Below, piece by piece: positions 43,065-51,875 of a stretch of DNA of 64,000 nucleotides; the stretch's first letter is position 1, and each line of letters begins with the position of its first letter. Below the pieces are notes generated by a model. It was not told where the DNA came from and ran no database searches. It was given only the letters and a program-made list of their open reading frames with translations. Made by a program: the position numbers and the translations under genes. This stretch comes from Gammaproteobacteria bacterium (GTDB lineage: Bacteria; Pseudomonadota; Gammaproteobacteria; Pseudomonadales; UBA5518), in the NCBI GenBank assembly GCA_016718385.1, contig JADKDK010000001.1:558001-622000 (forward strand), written 5' to 3'.

Positions 43065-43954
43065 GGCTGCTCGAGGGCAAGCGCGCCGTGGTCACCGGCG
43101 CCGGCGGCGGCATCGGGCGCGCGCACGCGCGGCTGCTGGCGGCGCACGGCGCGGCGGTCGTGGTCAACGATGTCGATGCGGCGCGCGCCGCGGCGGTCGT
43201 TGCCGAGATCAGCGCGGCAGGCGGCAGCGCGGTTGCCAACGGCGACAGCATCGCCTCGCGCGCGGGCGCAGAGGCGCTGATCGCCGCCTGCGTCGATGCC
43301 TTCGGCGGCATCGAGCTGCTGGTCAACAACGCCGGCAACCTGCGTGACCGTTCCTTCCTGAAGATGAGCGACGAGGAATTTGACGCGGTGTGGCTGGTGC
43401 ACGTGAAGGGCAGCTTCTGGTGTGCGCAGGCGGCGGCGCGGCAGATGCAGGCGCAGGGCCGTGGCGGCGTGATCATCAACACCTCCTCGGGCTCGCATTT
43501 CGGCAACTTCGGCCAGACCAACTACGCCGCCGCCAAGGGGGCGATCGCCTCGATGACCTACACCTGGGCGATCGAGCTCGCGCGCTTCGGTATCCGCGTC
43601 AACGCGATCTGCCCGGTCGCGGCCACGCAGATGACGCACGGGCTGATGAGCGCGCCCGACGGCAAGGCGCCGGAGCAGCTGTGGTTGCCCGAGCGCAACG
43701 CGCCGCTGGTGGTCTATCTCGCATCGGAGGAGGCCGCGAACGTCAGCGGCCAGGTCTTCGGCGTGGGCGGCGAGCGGCTGGCGCACATAGTGCAGCCGCA
43801 CTACGGCAAGACGCTCACGCACGACGGCGGCTGGACCGTCGATGCCATCCGCGAATGTTTTCAGCGCGAGATGCTGAGCGAATTCGGGGCGTTCGGCATC
43901 TTCGGCAAACCCTATCCCTTTCATGACGGGGTACATGCCCCGGACGAGGAATGA
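43061..43954 (+). CDS. SDR, 3-hydroxyacyl-CoA dehydrogenase type (MFE/HSD17B4-like)
   Basis: 297 residues. TGAGGGIGRAHA near 12-23, NNAGNLRDRSF, NTSSGSHFGNFGQTNYAAAK with Ser/Tyr/Lys, and the long C-terminal tail of about 50 residues typical of MFE-type SDRs. Oxidises a 3-hydroxyacyl-CoA with NAD. Coupled by ATGA to the preceding dehydrogenase and ending 4 bases before the HMGS-like gene. Confidence 0.93.
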   Translation: MRLLEGKRAVVTGAGGGIGRAHARLLAAHGAAVVVNDVDAARAAAVVAEISAAGGSAVANGDSIASRAGAEALIAACVDAFGGIELLVNNAGNLRDRSFLKMSDEEFDAVWLVHVKGSFWCAQAAARQMQAQGRGGVIINTSSGSHFGNFGQTNYAAAKGAIASMTYTWAIELARFGIRVNAICPVAATQMTHGLMSAPDGKAPEQLWLPERNAPLVVYLASEEAANVSGQVFGVGGERLAHIVQPHYGKTLTHDGGWTVDAIRECFQREMLSEFGAFGIFGKPYPFHDGVHAPDEE

Positions 43955-43958
43955 AACC

Positions 43959-45356
43959 ATGACGGGAATCGTGGCATGCGGGGCCTGGATTCCGGCGCGG
44001 CGCCTGCCGCTACCCTTGCTCGCGGGCAAGGCGGCGCGCGAGGGCGCGCCGGAGCGCGCGCTGGCCTGGGCCGACGAGGACGCGCTGACGATGGCGGTCG
44101 AGGCGGCGCGTGACTGCCTGGGCGGGCGTGATCGCGGCGACATCGAGCTGCTGCTGTTCGCGAGCACCACGGGCCCATACGCCGAGAAGCAGGGCGCGGC
44201 GATCATCGCCGCCGCGCTGGGGCTTGCCCCGGGCGTGCGCACGGTGGACGTGGGCAGTTCGCTACGCGGCGGCACCCAGGCGCTGCTGCTGGCGCTCGAT
44301 GCGGTGCGCGCCGGCTCCGCTCGCGCGGCGCTGGTGCTGGTGGCGGATTGTCGCGAGGGCGCGCCGGGCTCGGCGCTGGAGGCCAATGGCGGCGACGCGG
44401 CGGTGGCCTTCCTGCTCGCCGGCGGCGAGCCGCTGATCGAAGTCATCGACAGCGCGAGCGAGAGCGCGGAGAGCGTCGATGTGTGGCGTCGCCATGGCGA
44501 TCGCTTCACGCATGCGTGGGAAGAGCGCTTCGTGCTCGCGCACGGCTACCTCGAGCCCGCGCTCGCCGCGGCCGGGCGCCTTGGCGCGCGCGGGCGCTTC
44601 GATCCGGCGCGCTGCGATCACCTGCTGCTGTCGGCGCCGGATCGCAAGGCGCACGAGGCGCTGGCGCGCGCGCTCGGCGGGGCCTCGCGCGCCGCGGATC
44701 CCCTGCTCGGCAGCGTCGGCGCCTGCGGTAGCGCACACGCCCTGCTGCAACTGGTCGCGCTGGCCGAAACTGCCGAGCCCGGCGCCAGTGCGCTGCTGGT
44801 CAACCACGGCGACGGCGCCGATGCGCTGGGGTTGCGTTTCCGTCGCAAGGCCGAGGCGCGCATGACCGCAAGGCTCGCGCGCCGGCTGCCGCTCACCAGT
44901 CCGGACCAGTACCGTCGCGCCCGCGACCTGCTGGTCACCGAGTACGCCGGCAACGACTTCCAGGGCATCTCGGCCACGGTGCATCGTCGCGAGCGCGCCG
45001 AGGACCTGGCTCTCGCGGGCCAGCGCTGCGCCTGCGGTCACGCGCAGTTTCCGCGCGAACGCATCTGCGGCGCCTGCGGCGTGGCGGATCGATTTACCGA
45101 CGAGGTGTTCGCCGAGCGCCGCGGGCGGCTGCTCACCTACACGCTCGATGCCTTCTTCCCCACGCCGGAGCCGCCCACGGCGGTCGGCGTGGTGCAGGTC
45201 GAGGACGGGCCGCGGATCTACCTGCAGCTCACCGACGTGCCGGCGGCCGACGTGGCGCTCGGCATGGCGCTCGAATTCACGTTCCGGCGCATCCACACCG
45301 TGGGCGGGCGGCCGAACTATTTCTGGAAATGCCGGCCACGCGGGGAGGCAGCATGA
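43959..45356 (+). CDS. HMG-CoA synthase-like protein fused to zinc-ribbon/OB DUF35
   Basis: 465 residues from ATG 43959. Residues 1 to about 320 have the thiolase fold of HMG-CoA synthase (ACGAWIPARRL, LLFASTTGPYAEKQ, VADCREGAPGS). The active-site stretch reads VGSSLRGGTQALLLA: Leu occupies the catalytic Cys position, so condensation is unlikely. Then a zinc ribbon (CACGH, CGACG, near 366-382) and an OB domain ending at YFWKCRP, i.e. DUF35. Overlaps the thiolase gene (ATGA). In archaea, DUF35 bridges thiolase and HMGS; here two of the three parts are fused. Confidence 0.9.
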   Translation: MTGIVACGAWIPARRLPLPLLAGKAAREGAPERALAWADEDALTMAVEAARDCLGGRDRGDIELLLFASTTGPYAEKQGAAIIAAALGLAPGVRTVDVGSSLRGGTQALLLALDAVRAGSARAALVLVADCREGAPGSALEANGGDAAVAFLLAGGEPLIEVIDSASESAESVDVWRRHGDRFTHAWEERFVLAHGYLEPALAAAGRLGARGRFDPARCDHLLLSAPDRKAHEALARALGGASRAADPLLGSVGACGSAHALLQLVALAETAEPGASALLVNHGDGADALGLRFRRKAEARMTARLARRLPLTSPDQYRRARDLLVTEYAGNDFQGISATVHRRERAEDLALAGQRCACGHAQFPRERICGACGVADRFTDEVFAERRGRLLTYTLDAFFPTPEPPTAVGVVQVEDGPRIYLQLTDVPAADVALGMALEFTFRRIHTVGGRPNYFWKCRPRGEAA

Positions 45357-46504
45357 GCATTAGCATTGCGGGCAAGGCAGCGATCATCGGCGCCGGGTGC
45401 AGCGCCTTCGCGGAGCACTGGACGAAGAGCGCCGAGGACCTGGTGGTGGACGCGGTGCTGGAAGCCTACGCGGACGCCGGCATCGTCGAGCCGCGGCGCC
45501 AGATCGACGCGGTGTTCGCCGGCTCGCTGTACGCGCCGATGGGCCCGGTGCACGTCACCGAGGCGCTGAAGCTCTACAAGCCCACCACGATGGTCTACAA
45601 CTACTGCGCCACCGGCACCGAGGCGCTGCGCGCCGCGGTGATGGCCGTGGCCTCGGGCGCGCACGAGACCGTGCTCGCGGTCGGCTTCGACAAGCCCAAG
45701 GACCGCGGCGTCTCGGGGCCCAGCGTGAACATCCGTGGCGTGCGCGAGCTGCCCGAGACGCCGGCCGGCTGGTTCGCGCTGTGCGCCGCGCCGTACTTCG
45801 CGCGTTTCGGCGCCGGGCGCGAGGATCTCGCGCGCATCGCGGTGAAGAACCACCACAACGGCACGCTGGCGCCGAAGAGCTTCCTGAAAAAGGAGATAAC
45901 GGTCGAGGAAGCGCTGGGCGCGCGCCTGATCGCGTGGCCCTTCGGCCTCTATGACTGCGCCGCGCAGACCGATGGCGCGGCCGCGGTGATCGTCACGCGG
46001 CGCGATCTGGCGCGCAACTACCACGACCGCGCGGTGATCGTGCGCGCGGTGGCGAGCGCCTCGGCGCCGCATCCGCACACCGACCCCGCGCACGATTTCC
46101 TGCGCTGGAAACCGACTGTCGCGGCGGCCGAGGCGGCCTACGCAATCGCGGGCATCAGCGATCCGATGCGCGCGATCGACGTGGCGCAACTGCACGACTG
46201 CTTCACGCTCACCGAGCTGCTGAGCTACGAGGATCTCGGTTTCATCGCCAAGGGCGCGGCGCGCGAGCACATTGCCGCCGGCACCTTCGCGCTCGGCGGC
46301 GAGCTGCCGGTGAACACCGACGGCGGCCTCAAGGCCTTCGGGCATCCCACGGCGGCCACGGGCCTGCGCATGGTCTACGAGAACGTGCTGCAGCTGCAGG
46401 GACGCGCCGGTGCGCGGCAGGTGCCGGGGGCTGCGACCGCGCTCAGCCACAACATCGGCGGCTACCCCACGGGCTGCGCCGTCAGCATCCTGAGCCGGGA
46501 GTAG
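45353..46504 (+). CDS. SCP2/Ltp2-type thiolase (candidate retro-aldolase)
   Basis: 383 residues. Lipid-transfer-type thiolase: MVYNYCATGTEALRAA keeps a cysteine at the nucleophile position, and ALGGELPVNTDGGLKAFGHP and HNIGGYPTGCAVSIL are the later active-site loops. In actinobacteria Ltp2 with a DUF35 domain acts as a side-chain aldolase; here the DUF35 is on the overlapping upstream gene. Either thiolysis or aldol cleavage is possible. Confidence 0.92.
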   Translation: MSISIAGKAAIIGAGCSAFAEHWTKSAEDLVVDAVLEAYADAGIVEPRRQIDAVFAGSLYAPMGPVHVTEALKLYKPTTMVYNYCATGTEALRAAVMAVASGAHETVLAVGFDKPKDRGVSGPSVNIRGVRELPETPAGWFALCAAPYFARFGAGREDLARIAVKNHHNGTLAPKSFLKKEITVEEALGARLIAWPFGLYDCAAQTDGAAAVIVTRRDLARNYHDRAVIVRAVASASAPHPHTDPAHDFLRWKPTVAAAEAAYAIAGISDPMRAIDVAQLHDCFTLTELLSYEDLGFIAKGAAREHIAAGTFALGGELPVNTDGGLKAFGHPTAATGLRMVYENVLQLQGRAGARQVPGAATALSHNIGGYPTGCAVSILSRE

Positions 46505-46507
46505 GCG

Positions 46508-47299
46508 ATGGAATTCAGCACACTGAAATACGAGCTCACGGACGGCGTGGCGCTGATCACGCTGGATCGCCCGCAGGCGCACAACGCGATCAACTCGGTG
46601 ATGAGCCGCGAGCTGCCTGCCGTGTGGCGGCACTTCGCCACCGACGACGCGGCGCTGGTGGCCATCGTCACCGGCGCCGGCGAACGCGCACTCTGCGTGG
46701 GCGCGGACCTCGCGGACCTGCCGGCCATGGACGGCGGGGGCCGCAACGGCACGCTGGCGAGCATCCGCTGGACCTCGCTGCAGAACGCGGTATGGAAGCC
46801 GGTGATCTGCGCGGTGAACGGCATGGCGGCGGGCGGCGGACTGCACTTCGTGGCCGACAGCGACATCGTGATCGCCGCCGAGCACGCGAGCTTTTTCGAC
46901 ACGCACGTGAAGGTGGGGCTGGTGGCGGGAATGGAGCCGGTGACACTGGCGCGCAAGATGCCGCTCGAGGCGGTGCTGCGCATGACGCTGGTCGGCGGCA
47001 ACGAGCGCATGAATGCCGCGCGCGCGCAGGCACTGGGACTGGTGGGCGAGGTGGTGCCCGCGGATCGGCTGCTGGCGCGCGCCTTCGAGGTCGCCGCGAT
47101 GATCAAGGGCAACTCGCCGGCCGCGATGGCGCGCAGCAAGCGCGCGATCTGGGAGGGCGCCGAGCGCGGTCTCGGCGCCGCGCTGGAACATGCCTGGGAG
47201 CTGATCATGCAGCAGAACGCGCATCCCGACACCGAGGAAGGCGCGCGTGCCTTCCTCGAAAAACGCGCGCCGCGCTGGCGCCCCTTCAGCGAATGTTGA
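46508..47299 (+). CDS. Enoyl-CoA hydratase/isomerase
   Basis: 263 residues. LDRPQAHNAINSVM, GAGERALCVGADLADLP (oxyanion), GMAAGGGLHFVADSD, HVKVGLVAGMEP with Met after Gly where hydratases have Glu, then FLEKRAPRW. The altered second acid suggests an isomerase or a hydrolase-like crotonase. Three bases after the thiolase, same operon. Confidence 0.92.
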   Translation: MEFSTLKYELTDGVALITLDRPQAHNAINSVMSRELPAVWRHFATDDAALVAIVTGAGERALCVGADLADLPAMDGGGRNGTLASIRWTSLQNAVWKPVICAVNGMAAGGGLHFVADSDIVIAAEHASFFDTHVKVGLVAGMEPVTLARKMPLEAVLRMTLVGGNERMNAARAQALGLVGEVVPADRLLARAFEVAAMIKGNSPAAMARSKRAIWEGAERGLGAALEHAWELIMQQNAHPDTEEGARAFLEKRAPRWRPFSEC

Positions 47300-47315
47300 G
47301 CGAGCGCACACGACC

Positions 47316-50300
47316 ATGAAAGACCTCACGCTGGACGACAAGTACACCGCCACGGCCGGCAGGGTCTACCTGAGCGGCGCGCAGGCGCTGGTGCGTCTGC
47401 CGCTGATGCAGCGCCAGCGCGACCAGGCGATCGGGCTCAACACCGCGGGCTTCATTTCCGGTTATCGCGGCTCGCCGCTCGGCGTCTATGACCTCGCGCT
47501 GTGGCAGGCCGAGCGCTTCCTGCGCGAGCACCACGTGCACTTCCAGCCCGGGGTCAACGAGGATCTCGCGGCCACCGCGGTGTGGGGCTCGCAGCAGGTG
47601 AAGGACATCGGCGAATCGCCCTGGGACGGCGTGTTCGCGCTGTGGTACGGCAAGGGCCCCGGGGTGGACCGCTCGGGCGACCCGCTGAAGCACGGCAACT
47701 ACGCGGGCAGCTCGCGCCACGGCGGGGTGCTGGCGCTGTGCGGCGACGACCACGGCGCGCGCTCCTCGACCATCGCGCACCAGAGCGACCACGCGCTGAT
47801 CCATTTCGGCATGCCGATCCTGTTCCCGGCCACGATCCAGGAATACCTCGACCTCGGGCTCCACGGCTTCGCGCTCTCGCGTTACGCCGGCTGCTGGGTG
47901 GGCTTCAAGTGCGTGACCGACGTGGTCGAGGGTTCGGCCTCGGTGGCCGTGGATCCCGCACGCGTGCGCATCGTCGAGCCACGGGATTTCACGCTGCCGG
48001 CGGGCGGCCTGAATCTCAAGCTGGGCATGTTCCCGCTCGCGGCCGAGGCGCAGGTACTGGCGCGTCTCGAGGCCGCGAAGGCCTACGTGCGCGCCAACGG
48101 CCTCGACCGCGTGATCTGGCCCAAGGCGCGCACGCGCCTGGGCATCGTGAGCGCCGGCAAGGCCTGGCTCGACGTGATGGACGCGCTGGCGCAGCTCGGC
48201 ATCGACGAGACGCGTGCCGCCGAGCTGGGGGTGGCGGTCTACAAGGTCGCGATGGTGTGGCCGCTCGAGCCCGCGGGCATCGCGGACTTCGCGGCGGGCT
48301 GCGAGCAGCTGCTGGTGATCGAGGAGAAGCGCCCCGTCATCGAGGAGCAGATCGCGGGCCTGCTGTTCAACCAGCCCTCGGGCTGGCGACCGAAGCTCAC
48401 GGGCAAGCGCGATGCCGACGGCGCGCCGCTGGTGCCCTCGGGCGGGGAGCTGAATCCGCTGCTGCTGGCGCGCCTGATCGCCGCGCAGCTGCTGTGCCGC
48501 GAGCCCGATGCCGCGCTGGCTGCGCGGCTCGCGGCCCTCGAGCCGCCGGCGGCAGTCGGGGGATTCGCCGGCGGACAGGGCGCGCTGATGCGCCTGCCGA
48601 GCTTCTGCGCGGGCTGCCCGCACAACACCTCGACGCGCGTGCCCGAGGGCTCGATGGCGTTCGGCGGCATCGGCTGCCACGGGCTGGCGACCTGGCTGCC
48701 CGAGCGCAACACGCCGACGCTCTACCACATGGGCGGCGAGGGTGCCGCGTGGATCGGGCAGGCACCCTTCACGACGCGCGAGCACGTGTTCCAGAACCTC
48801 GGCGACGGCACCTATTTCCATTCCGGGCTGCTCGCCATCCGCGCCAATGTCGCCGCCGGCACCAACATCACCTACAAGATCCTCGTGAACGGCGCGATCT
48901 CGATGACCGGCGGCCAGCCCATCGAGGGCGAGAGCTTCGATGGCGGCATCACCGCGCCGCACGTGGCGCAACAACTGTATGCCGAGGGCGTGAAGCGCAT
49001 CGCGCTGGTCACCGAGGAGCTCGCGCGCCACCGCGAGCGCGCGAAGTTTCCCGCGATCACCACCTTCCACCACCGCGACGAGCTCGATGCGGTGCAGCGC
49101 GAACTGCGCGAGCACCCCGGCGTCTCGGCCATCGTCTACGAACAGGCTTGCGCCACCGAGCGCAAGCGCCTGCGCAAGCGCGGCCGGTATCCCGACGTCG
49201 ACAAGCGCTACCTGATCAGCGAGGAAGTCTGCGAGGGCTGCGGCGACTGCGGCCTGCAGTCGAACTGCATCGCGCTGGAACCCAACGAGACCCGCTTCGG
49301 GCGCAAGCGCACGATCAACCAGTCGGTGTGCAACAAGGACTTCTCCTGCGTGAAGGGCATGTGCCCGAGCTTCGTCACGGTCTATGGCGGGAGCCTGCGC
49401 GCGGCGGCTGGCGCCGGGGAGCAGGGCATCGACGAGTCGCTGTTCGCGGCGCTGCCCGAACCCGCCATCCGCGCCAGGGCCGGGGCCTGCAACATCCTCG
49501 TCGCCGGCATCGGCGGCAGCGGCATCATCACGCTGGGCGCGCTGCTCGGGATCGCCGCGCACATGGAGGACAAGCCGGTCAGCGTGCTCGACATCACCGG
49601 GCTGGCGCAGCGCAACGGTCCCGTGACCAGCCACATCCGCTTCGTCGCGGACGGGGACATTGGCGTGGCGACACGCATTCCCGAGGGATCGGCGGACCTG
49701 GTGCTGGCCGCGGACCTGGTGGTGGCGGCGGGTGCGGAGGTGCTGGCGCGCATGTCCGGCACGCGCTCGGCGGTGGTCTACAACGCGCACGGGGCGCCGA
49801 CCAATGCCTTCGCGCGCAACCCCGATCTCGATTTCGACAGCGCGGGCATGGAGGCCGCGCTGGCCGCGCGCACGCGCGCCGACGGCGTGCTGCGCCTCGA
49901 TGCCACGCGCATCGCCACCGGGCTGCTCGGCAATGCCATCGGCGCGAACCTGTTCCTGCTCGGCGCCGCCTGGCAGCGCGGCCTGGTGCCGCTCGCGCGC
50001 GCGAGCCTGGAGCGCGCGATCGCGCTGAACGCCACCGCGGTGGAGATGAACCTGCGCGCCTTCAGCCTCGGGCGGCTCGCGGTGAGCAACCCCGCGGCGC
50101 TCGAGGCCCTGCTGGTCGAGCCGCAGCCGGTGCGGCTGCTCGCCTCGGGTCGCGAGACGCTGGACAGCCTGGTCGCCGATCGCCGCGCCTGGCTCACGGC
50201 CTACCAGGATGCCGCGTGGGGCGCGCGCTACGAACAGCTGGTGCGCCGCGTCGCCGCGACGGAGCGTGAGAAGACCGGCATGAGCGGCGCGCTGGCCGAG

Positions 50301-50834
50301 GCCGTGGCGCGCAACCTGGCGAAACTCATGGCGTACAAGGACGAATACGAGGTGGGGCGCCTGCTGGGCGGCGAGGTGCTCAGGCGCCAGCTCGAGACGC
50401 AGTTCGAGGGTGATTACCGCATCGCCTTCAACCTGGCGCCGCCGCTGCTCGCCGCGCGCGATCCGGCCACGGGGCGCTACCGCAAGCGCGAGTTCGGCGC
50501 CTGGCTGCTGCCGGTATTCGGCGTGCTCGCCAGGCTGAAGTTCCTGCGCGGCACGCCGCTCGATGTGTTCGGCTGGTCGGCGCATCGCCGGCGCGAGCGG
50601 GCGCTGATCGGCGAGTACGAACAGCTCGTCGAGACGCTGCTCGCCGGGCTGCACCGCGGCAACCACGCACTCGCGGTGCAGCTCGCGGCGCTGCCCGAGC
50701 GCGTGCGCGGTTTCGACGTGGTGAAGGAAGCGGCGATGGAGCAGGCGGCTACGGCGCGTGCGACGCTGCTCGCCGAGTTCGCCGCGGTACCGCTCGCCGC
50801 CGCCACGGGGGAGGTGGTGCATGAGCCAGGCTGA
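47316..50834 (+). CDS. Indolepyruvate-type 2-oxoacid:ferredoxin oxidoreductase, fused polypeptide
   Basis: 1172 residues. Order: pyrimidine/transketolase-like part (GFISGYRGSPLGVYDLA, about 48-64); TPP half (GIGCHGLATW, GDGTYFHSG, GGQPIEGES); ferredoxin-like cysteines (EEVCEGCGDCG, CNKDFSCVKGMCPS); gamma part (ILVAGIGGSGIITLGALLG) and a C-terminal DUF6537-like tail. Oxidatively decarboxylates a 2-oxoacid to acyl-CoA with ferredoxin. The MaoC start overlaps it by 14 bases. It may convert a keto-acid released by ring or side-chain degradation. Confidence 0.95.
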   Translation: MKDLTLDDKYTATAGRVYLSGAQALVRLPLMQRQRDQAIGLNTAGFISGYRGSPLGVYDLALWQAERFLREHHVHFQPGVNEDLAATAVWGSQQVKDIGESPWDGVFALWYGKGPGVDRSGDPLKHGNYAGSSRHGGVLALCGDDHGARSSTIAHQSDHALIHFGMPILFPATIQEYLDLGLHGFALSRYAGCWVGFKCVTDVVEGSASVAVDPARVRIVEPRDFTLPAGGLNLKLGMFPLAAEAQVLARLEAAKAYVRANGLDRVIWPKARTRLGIVSAGKAWLDVMDALAQLGIDETRAAELGVAVYKVAMVWPLEPAGIADFAAGCEQLLVIEEKRPVIEEQIAGLLFNQPSGWRPKLTGKRDADGAPLVPSGGELNPLLLARLIAAQLLCREPDAALAARLAALEPPAAVGGFAGGQGALMRLPSFCAGCPHNTSTRVPEGSMAFGGIGCHGLATWLPERNTPTLYHMGGEGAAWIGQAPFTTREHVFQNLGDGTYFHSGLLAIRANVAAGTNITYKILVNGAISMTGGQPIEGESFDGGITAPHVAQQLYAEGVKRIALVTEELARHRERAKFPAITTFHHRDELDAVQRELREHPGVSAIVYEQACATERKRLRKRGRYPDVDKRYLISEEVCEGCGDCGLQSNCIALEPNETRFGRKRTINQSVCNKDFSCVKGMCPSFVTVYGGSLRAAAGAGEQGIDESLFAALPEPAIRARAGACNILVAGIGGSGIITLGALLGIAAHMEDKPVSVLDITGLAQRNGPVTSHIRFVADGDIGVATRIPEGSADLVLAADLVVAAGAEVLARMSGTRSAVVYNAHGAPTNAFARNPDLDFDSAGMEAALAARTRADGVLRLDATRIATGLLGNAIGANLFLLGAAWQRGLVPLARASLERAIALNATAVEMNLRAFSLGRLAVSNPAALEALLVEPQPVRLLASGRETLDSLVADRRAWLTAYQDAAWGARYEQLVRRVAATEREKTGMSGALAEAVARNLAKLMAYKDEYEVGRLLGGEVLRRQLETQFEGDYRIAFNLAPPLLAARDPATGRYRKREFGAWLLPVFGVLARLKFLRGTPLDVFGWSAHRRRERALIGEYEQLVETLLAGLHRGNHALAVQLAALPERVRGFDVVKEAAMEQAATARATLLAEFAAVPLAAATGEVVHEPG

Positions 50835-51339
50835 ACTGCCCGAGGATATCCGCGACGCGATCGGGCGCGTGCACTACCGCCAGCAGAGCGATTTTTCCGT
50901 CGAGAGCGGCTATGTGCAGACGCTGTGCGCGGCGGTGCAGAACGGCAACCCGCTCTACTGGGACGGCGCAACCGCAGACGCCGTCACGGGCGGCCCCACG
51001 GCGCCGTTGTCGATGCTCTCGGTATGGTTGCGCCCGCATTTCTGGGCGCCGGGGCGCAGCGCCTCCGTCAAGCCGCTGCAGCTGCACTTCGACCTCAAGG
51101 AGCGCCTTGGCTACCCGACGGCAATCGTTACCGGCAACGAGCTGGTGTTCCATGAGCCCGTGCGCCTCGGCGACCGCCTGAGCGCCGGCCAGGTGCTGAA
51201 GTCGGTGAGCGGGCTCAAGCAGACGAAGCTCGGCGTCGGCCGCTTCTGGGTGATCGAGATGCAGTATCGCAACCAGCGCGAGGAGCTGGTCGGCACCGAT
51301 ACCTACACCTGTCTCGGCTACCGCAGGGAGCCGGCATGA
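50821..51339 (+). CDS. MaoC-like dehydratase, N-terminal hot-dog subunit
   Basis: 172 residues from ATG 50821, inside the end of the oxidoreductase gene. The segment LCAAVQNGNPLYWD with GGPTAPLSMLSVWLRP is of the N-terminal (non-catalytic) MaoC/FAS1 dehydratase class. It is followed with ATGA overlap by a second hot-dog protein; together they form a ChsH2/ChsH1-like heteromeric hydratase, but without the DUF35 domain that ChsH2 carries. Confidence 0.87.
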   Translation: MSQAELPEDIRDAIGRVHYRQQSDFSVESGYVQTLCAAVQNGNPLYWDGATADAVTGGPTAPLSMLSVWLRPHFWAPGRSASVKPLQLHFDLKERLGYPTAIVTGNELVFHEPVRLGDRLSAGQVLKSVSGLKQTKLGVGRFWVIEMQYRNQREELVGTDTYTCLGYRREPA

Positions 51340-51824
51340 ACGGCAACGCGCACGCACAACGCCTGTGGAGCGCGGCGCTCGCGGGGCAGGCCATGGCGGC
51401 GCTGCGCATCGAGGTCAGCGCCACCACCGTCGTGCTCGGCGCGCTGGCAACCCGCGACTACGCGCCGATGCACCACGACCATGCCTACGCCACGCACACG
51501 AGCGGCACGCGCGACATCTTCCTGAATACGCCGCACCAGGCGGCTCTCTTCGAGCGCTACCTCAGCGACTGGAGCGGGCCGCGGGGACGGCTGGGCCGCA
51601 TGCGCTTCAGCATGAAGGATTCGGTGTGCCCGGGCGACACCCTGCAGATTGCCGGGCACATCGAGCAGGCGCAACGCGACGCGCAGGGCTGCGGCTGGCT
51701 GCAGGTGGTGCTGGAGATGAGTGTGGCCGGCAAGCTGATGACGCAATGCCATGCGCGCCTGGCGCTGCCGCTCGATGCCGCCGACAACCCGTGGCAGCGT
51801 CGCGGCGATGACTGGCAGCCCTGA
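51336..51824 (+). CDS. MaoC-like hot-dog dehydratase, catalytic subunit candidate
   Basis: 162 residues. ATRDYAPMHHDHAYATHTSG is the hydratase motif: Asp, then His pair in the place of D-x4-H. GRMRFSMKDSVCPGD forms the central strand. Partner of the preceding gene (overlap ATGA). Hydrates a 2-enoyl-CoA before the aldolase step. Confidence 0.87.
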   Translation: MNGNAHAQRLWSAALAGQAMAALRIEVSATTVVLGALATRDYAPMHHDHAYATHTSGTRDIFLNTPHQAALFERYLSDWSGPRGRLGRMRFSMKDSVCPGDTLQIAGHIEQAQRDAQGCGWLQVVLEMSVAGKLMTQCHARLALPLDAADNPWQRRGDDWQP

Positions 51825-51875
51825 GGCCTGCCGTCATGGCGATACATTTCCTTTCATCCGGCGTGGAGCCTTGCA

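Noticed and set aside
47286..50822. Antisense open frame of almost 1,180 codons opposite the 2-oxoacid oxidoreductase
   Set aside because: A composition shadow; the sense protein has complete TPP, cysteine-cluster and gamma-domain motifs.
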